DNA from: Chitinophagaceae bacterium
Lineage (GTDB): Bacteria; Bacteroidota; Bacteroidia; Chitinophagales; Chitinophagaceae
Assembly: GCA_025455205.1 (NCBI GenBank)
Contig: JALOMZ010000310.1
Span: 1-9,355 of the forward strand
DNA length: 9,355 nt
Reading direction: 5' to 3'
Shown one piece after another: positions 5,908 to 9,355 of the stretch (position 1 is its first letter; each line of letters starts with the position of its first letter). Under the pieces are notes generated by a model. It ran no database searches and was not told where the DNA came from. It saw only the letters and a program-made list of their open reading frames with translations. Both the position numbers and the translations under genes were made by a program.

Positions 5908-6416
5908 ATGAAAAGCATTCTGCACAAGATGGGTAGCTCCGCAGCGCTGCTCCTGATCACACTGGCCGCATTGGCACAACAGGACAGCAGCTACCCGGAA
6001 AAGCAAAAGAAATTCGACCCCAACCGCCTGGTATTTGGCGGCATTGTAGGGGCATCCTTTGGCGACTTCACATTTGTACAGGTTTCGCCGCAGGTGGGCT
6101 ATATGTTCAACCCTTACCTTACAGCGACGGTTATGCAGGTCTCAACGTATATGGCCGGGTGTTCCCCATCCGCTTTATTGTGCTGAGTGCACAGCCGGAG
6201 ATCAACTACAACTGGGGCACCTACAAATTTGGCAACGGCCAGCCCAGCCAGAAGATCGACGGCCAGTTTGTGCCCTCGCTGCTGCTGGGCGGCGGACTGA
6301 TGATACCTTCCGGCGGACGGGGAGGCATGATGATCACCATGCAATACGATGTACTGCAGAATGCCCGGTCGCCCTATGGCAGCAATGCCTTCCTGAATGT
6401 GGGCTTTACATTTTGA
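5908..6416 (+). pseudogene. Outer-membrane beta-barrel-like protein, disrupted by an internal frameshifting deletion
   Basis: The first frame (5908-6186) encodes a signal peptide (MKSILHKMGSSAALLLITLAALAQQ) and a barrel-like start, FGGIVGASFGDFTFVQVSPQVGYMFNPYL, then runs out of sense and stops at 6184-6186. The rest of the protein continues in another frame from about 6123: SDGYAGLNVYGRVFPIRF, then APEINYNW-type strands and a C-terminal NVGFTF ending in Phe at TGA 6414-6416, as expected for an outer-membrane strand. The join is near 6112-6122, where CCTTA occurs twice in tandem. The downstream frame sits one base to the left, so a loss of 3n+1 bases fits. From the barrel layout I infer that a strand-and-loop segment between NPYL and SDGY is missing. 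The remaining sequence is well preserved, so the damage is recent, or it is a sequencing or assembly error. Function unknown. Confidence 0.8.
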
Positions 6417-6965
6417 TCAGCGCAGGGTGTTCACGTAATCTATCACTGCCTGCGGCAGGTCGAATATCCTGACACGTTCATGCAGCGGATCGTACAGGAA
6501 GCCGTCGCGGTGCATCACCTGCATCATTTGAAACAGGTCGGAATAGAAGCCGGCGGTATTGAGTACCAGTACGGGTTTGTCGTGGATGGCCAGCTGATTC
6601 CAGGTAAGCATTTCAAACATTTCGTCCATGGTGCCAAAGCCGCCCGGCAGGATGATGGCTGCATCACACAATTCGTACATCAGCCGTTTGCGGGTGTGCA
6701 TATCGGGTACCACCTGCAGCTCCGTGAGTCCATTGTGCTGGTGCTCAAAGCTGCGCAGGTGTTCCGGGATGATACCGGTTACCCTGCCGCCTGCCGCCAG
6801 GGCTGCGTCGGCTACGGCCCCCATGAGCCCCTTGTTTCCGCCGCCATACACCATCTGATACCCATGTTGAGCCAACAGCCTGCCCAGCTGCTGCGCATGA
6901 AGGAGGAACAGCTGGTCATTTCCAGTTTTAGAGCCGCAGAACACGGCCAGAGATTGCATACCCAT
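6417..6965 (-). CDS. LOG family protein (TIGR00730-type, short form)
   Basis: A 182-residue Rossmann-fold protein of the LOG family, whose characterised members are nucleoside 5'-monophosphate phosphoribohydrolases that release a free base and ribose 5-phosphate (cytokinin activation in plants). It shows the full signature: VFCGSKTG (8-15), GGGNKGLMG (41-49), MHTRKRLMYE (89-98) with the conserved Arg and Lys, and PGGFGTMDE (107-115) with the active-site Glu. The length matches the short bacterial YvdD-like class. It is cytoplasmic, with no signal peptide. The substrate in this organism is unknown. Start is ATG at 6965; a second ATG at 6959 is possible and would cost two residues. Its TGA stop (6419-6417) directly abuts the TGA of the broken outer-membrane gene. 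It is divergent from the symporter gene. Confidence 0.94.
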   Translation of the reverse strand: MGMQSLAVFCGSKTGNDQLFLLHAQQLGRLLAQHGYQMVYGGGNKGLMGAVADAALAAGGRVTGIIPEHLRSFEHQHNGLTELQVVPDMHTRKRLMYELCDAAIILPGGFGTMDEMFEMLTWNQLAIHDKPVLVLNTAGFYSDLFQMMQVMHRDGFLYDPLHERVRIFDLPQAVIDYVNTLR

Positions 6966-6973
6966 AGCAGGTG

Positions 6974-6980
6974 CAAGATA
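6974..6980 (-). promoter_or_regulatory. Candidate -7 element for the short LOG gene
   Basis: On the minus strand TATCTTG is the consensus TAnnTTTG with one T missing. It ends eight bases before the ATG at 6965. The match is imperfect and no -33 element is seen. Confidence 0.3.
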
Positions 6981-7092
6981 GCCGGCGCCTCCGGTTCGCC
7001 GTCTTTCTCATTCTAATATTTCTTAACAATCTTCCTGTCCTTCCCAACCGGCACTCACAACATCGCGAACAGCGAAATATCCTGCATTTGTT

Positions 7093-7100
7093 CTATTTTG
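7093..7100 (+). promoter_or_regulatory. Candidate -7 element for the symporter gene
   Basis: CTATTTTG carries the TA...TTTG pattern with a spacer one base shorter than the consensus. It ends 23 bases before the ATG at 7124. A second TTTG lies at 7087-7090. The choice between them is uncertain. Confidence 0.3.
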
Positions 7101-7123
7101 TCCGCATAAACCGACTGCACTGT

Positions 7124-8638
7124 ATGAGTCCACTCCTGTTGCTTTCCATCGTATTTGCCTATTTCCTCGTTTTGCTGGTGGTGGCCTGGTATACCAGCCG
7201 CAATGCCAACAATGACTCTTTTTTCATTGGCAACCGCAGCAGCAACTGGATGCTGGTGGCCTTTGGCATGATAGGCACCAGCCTCAGCGGCGTCACCTTT
7301 GTGAGTGTACCCGGCGGGGTGGCCAAGGAATCCTTCGCCTATTTCCAGATCACCCTGGGCTACCTTATAGGATACGTTGTTATCTCCTTTGTATTGCTGC
7401 CGTTATACTATAAACTGCATCTCACCAGCATTTACAATTACCTGAGCAGCCGGCTGGGCTTTGCCTCCTACAAAACCGGGGCCAGTTTTTTCATCCTCAG
7501 CCGCACACTGGGCGCCACAGCCCGGCTCTACCTGGTGGTGAATATCCTGCAGGACGCCATCCTCTCCAGTTTCAATATCCCCTTCTGGGCCACCACGCTT
7601 ATCCTCCTCATCATGATACTGGTGTATACCTATGAAGGCGGCGTGAAGACCATTGTGTATACCGACATGCTGCAAACCACCTGCATGCTGCTGGGCCTGG
7701 TGCTCTGCACCTGGTTCATCCTCAACCAGATGGGCATTGGCATAGGCGCCGCCATGACACAGCTGTCGGAAACCATCAATCCGCAGGGTGATCCCTATTC
7801 CAAAGTCTTCTTCTCAGATCCCGGCAGCAAGCTCTTCTTCCTGAAGCAGATACTGGCCGGTGCCTTTATCACCATCACCATGACGGGCATGGACCAGGAG
7901 ATGATGCAAAAGAACATCAGCGTAAAGACCCTCAAGGATTCACAGAAGAACGTAATGGTCCTGGGCGTGATCATGCTGGTGGTGATCCTGCTCTTCCTGT
8001 TCCTGGGCGGCATCATGCACCTCTATGCCTTCAACCAGGGTGCCACCTGGGATGCCGGCAAACTGCTGCTCGACGGGCGCGACATCACCAACGACAAACT
8101 CTTCCCCACCCTGGCGCTGCACTACATGCCCCAGGCCTTCAGCATCATCTTCATCATAGCCCTTATCAGCGCGCTCTTTCCCAGTGCTGATGGCGCCATC
8201 ACGGCACTCACATCCTCGTTCTGCATCGATATCCTGGGCATCAAGCGCCGCGCAGACCTCAACGAAGCTGACCAGAAGAAGTGGCGCCAGCGTGTTCACC
8301 TAAGTTTTGCCCTCATCTTCCTGCTGTTTGTGATGGTGTTCAAATGGGTAAATAACCCCAGCATGATTGGGGTGATTCTCAAGGTGGCCGGTTATACCTA
8401 CGGGCCGCTGCTGGGCCTGTTCACTTTTGGCATCATCACCCGCCGTACCGTGAAAGACCGGCTGGTACCCTGGATTTGCCTTTCGGCACCGGTCATCTGC
8501 TTCTTCATCGACAAGTTTCAGGGCAGCCTATTTGGAGGCTTTGAAATTGGGCTGGAACTGCTCATCATCAACGGCCTGCTTACGTTTGCAGGTCTCTGGA
8601 TGATCTCTTCGCCGGCAGAAAAAGCGGCGGCGGCATAA
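7124..8638 (+). CDS. Sodium:solute symporter (SSS family)
   Basis: An inner-membrane transporter of the solute:sodium symporter family (LeuT fold), which takes up a small solute with Na+. The 504-residue product is hydrophobic throughout, with about 13 membrane segments. Family features include DSFFIGNRSSNWM (31-43) after TM1, SLSGVTFVSVPGGV in the unwound TM region (53-66), YTYEGGVKTIVYTDMLQT (168-185), the GMDQEMMQKNISVKTLKDSQ loop (255-274), and FPSADGAITALTSSFCIDI (352-370), whose Ser364/Ser365 match the usual Na+-site position. The substrate cannot be read from the sequence; sugars, sialic acid and carboxylates are all possible. The frame is open upstream to 6971, but those residues are charged and low-quality; the ATG at 7124 sits just before TM1 and after promoter-like sequence. 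It lies between two LOG-family genes. No clear terminator follows. Confidence 0.94.
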   Translation: MSPLLLLSIVFAYFLVLLVVAWYTSRNANNDSFFIGNRSSNWMLVAFGMIGTSLSGVTFVSVPGGVAKESFAYFQITLGYLIGYVVISFVLLPLYYKLHLTSIYNYLSSRLGFASYKTGASFFILSRTLGATARLYLVVNILQDAILSSFNIPFWATTLILLIMILVYTYEGGVKTIVYTDMLQTTCMLLGLVLCTWFILNQMGIGIGAAMTQLSETINPQGDPYSKVFFSDPGSKLFFLKQILAGAFITITMTGMDQEMMQKNISVKTLKDSQKNVMVLGVIMLVVILLFLFLGGIMHLYAFNQGATWDAGKLLLDGRDITNDKLFPTLALHYMPQAFSIIFIIALISALFPSADGAITALTSSFCIDILGIKRRADLNEADQKKWRQRVHLSFALIFLLFVMVFKWVNNPSMIGVILKVAGYTYGPLLGLFTFGIITRRTVKDRLVPWICLSAPVICFFIDKFQGSLFGGFEIGLELLIINGLLTFAGLWMISSPAEKAAAA

Positions 8639-8672
8639 CCATTTTAACACAACAGCATGGCCCCTGCCACCG

Positions 8673-8680
8673 TTACTTTG
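8673..8680 (+). promoter_or_regulatory. Candidate -7 element for the long LOG gene
   Basis: TTACTTTG differs from TAnnTTTG at the second base. It ends 17 bases before the ATG at 8698 and lies within the 59-base gap after the symporter. It would let the LOG gene be expressed separately from the symporter. Confidence 0.35.
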
Positions 8681-8697
8681 TAAACACACCTGATATT

Positions 8698-9355
8698 ATG
8701 AATGAAGTAGTGAAAACGATCGAGCCCCGGCGTTGGTCGGAAAGCAAGGCACACAGCAGCTGGCAGATCTTCAAGATCATGGCCGAATTTGTAGACGGAT
8801 TTGAAAGCCTGTCGCGCATAGGCCCCTGCATCAGCATCTTTGGTAGCGCCCGCACGCAACCCGGACACGCCCATTATGAGCTGGCTGTTGAAATAGCCCG
8901 CGAGCTGGCACAGGAAGGCTTTGGCATCATTACCGGCGGAGGCCCGGGCATCATGGAAGCCGCCAATAAAGGGGCATTCCTGGCCGGCGGCAAATCGGTA
9001 GGCCTCAATATTGAACTGCCTTTTGAGCAGAAGCCCAACAGCTTTATTGACCGCGACAAGAGCCTGCACTTCGATTACTTCTTCGTGCGCAAGGTGATGT
9101 TCGTGAAATATTCCCAGGGTTTTGTAATGATGCCCGGCGGCTTTGGCACGCAGGATGAGTTCTTCGAAGTGATCACCCTGGTGCAAACCAATAAGATTCA
9201 CCGCATCCCCATGGTGCTCGTGGGCCGCGAATACTGGAAAGGCCTGGTAGACTGGGTGAACGAAACCATGCTACGCGAAAAATACATCCACCCCGGCGAC
9301 CTGGAACTCTTTACCGTGGTAGACACCCCCAAGGAAGTGGTGGATTATATTCTCG
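8698..9355 (+). CDS. LOG family protein (TIGR00730-type, long form), 3' end outside window
   Basis: A second LOG/lysine decarboxylase-like Rossmann protein; the first 219 residues are visible and the frame is still open at the window edge. It has an N-terminal extension of about 40 residues (SWQIFKIMAEFVDGFESLSRI) before the fold starts at PCISIFGSARTQPG (43-56). Signature motifs are GGGPGIMEAANKGA (80-93), FFVRKVMF (128-135) with the Arg-Lys pair, and PGGFGTQDE (146-154) with the active-site Glu. The extension and the GGGPGIMEA variant place it in a different subgroup from the short LOG protein at 6417-6965, so this is not a recent tandem duplication. By family, phosphoribohydrolase activity on nucleoside monophosphates is plausible but untested here. 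Start is ATG at 8698, 59 bases after the symporter on the same strand. Confidence 0.94.
   Translation, partial: MNEVVKTIEPRRWSESKAHSSWQIFKIMAEFVDGFESLSRIGPCISIFGSARTQPGHAHYELAVEIARELAQEGFGIITGGGPGIMEAANKGAFLAGGKSVGLNIELPFEQKPNSFIDRDKSLHFDYFFVRKVMFVKYSQGFVMMPGGFGTQDEFFEVITLVQTNKIHRIPMVLVGREYWKGLVDWVNETMLREKYIHPGDLELFTVVDTPKEVVDYIL

Noticed and set aside
6480..7016. A 178-codon plus-strand frame over the short LOG gene
   Set aside because: Antisense to a gene with intact LOG motifs; the product has no recognisable features.
6971..7123. N-terminal extension of the symporter frame back to 6971
   Set aside because: The extra 51 residues are unlike any symporter N-terminus and cross the probable promoter; TM1 begins just after the ATG at 7124.
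8644..9201. A 185-codon minus-strand frame over the long LOG gene
   Set aside because: Antisense to a frame with the PGGFGTQDE and GGGPGIMEA signatures.

Overview
The window looks like ordinary chromosomal DNA from a Bacteroidota bacterium, most likely from the Chitinophagaceae or a near relative. Four things point there: an atpD-atpC pair whose epsilon subunit lacks its C-terminal domain; a histidine kinase with the MTHEFKTPLATISLA-type H-box common in this phylum; the long (about 410 aa) QueA variant that starts MHPKD; and several gene starts preceded by sequences close to the Bacteroidota -7 element TAnnTTTG instead of a strong Shine-Dalgarno. Coding regions are fairly GC-rich at third positions. 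There are no tRNA or rRNA genes, no CRISPR array, no insertion sequence and no phage gene.

Layout, left to right. 1-1168 (+): the 3' part of atpD and all of atpC (F1 ATP synthase beta and epsilon), with an unusual repeat-rich spacer between them and a clear terminator after atpC. 1245-1796 (-): a YqgE/AlgH-family gene convergent to atpC. 1946-3292 (+): a two-TM sensor histidine kinase, divergent from yqgE, with no response regulator beside it. 3293-3654: a spacer with a 22-bp perfect palindrome, a terminator-like hairpin, a promoter-plus-operator-like palindrome and a possible 58-aa ORF that runs into the 3' end of the next gene. 3655-4896 (-): queA, for queuosine tRNA modification. 5015-5707 (-): a membrane-anchored or secreted coiled-coil protein of unknown function with its own strong terminator; two TACGA/TCGTA palindromes lie in its promoter region. 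5908-6416 (+): an outer-membrane beta-barrel-like gene broken by an out-of-frame internal deletion. 6417-6965 (-): a short LOG-family protein whose stop codon abuts the stop of the broken gene. 7124-8638 (+): a sodium:solute symporter. 8698 to the window end (+): a second, longer LOG-family protein, cut by the window edge.

Most genes here are single transcription units with their own promoter or terminator; atpD-atpC is the only evident operon. I did not find a convincing new multi-gene system. The observations most worth checking are the paired TACGA operators in front of the coiled-coil gene, the disrupted outer-membrane gene, the operator and small ORF beside queA, and the tandem 8-mer and alternative hairpins between atpD and atpC.
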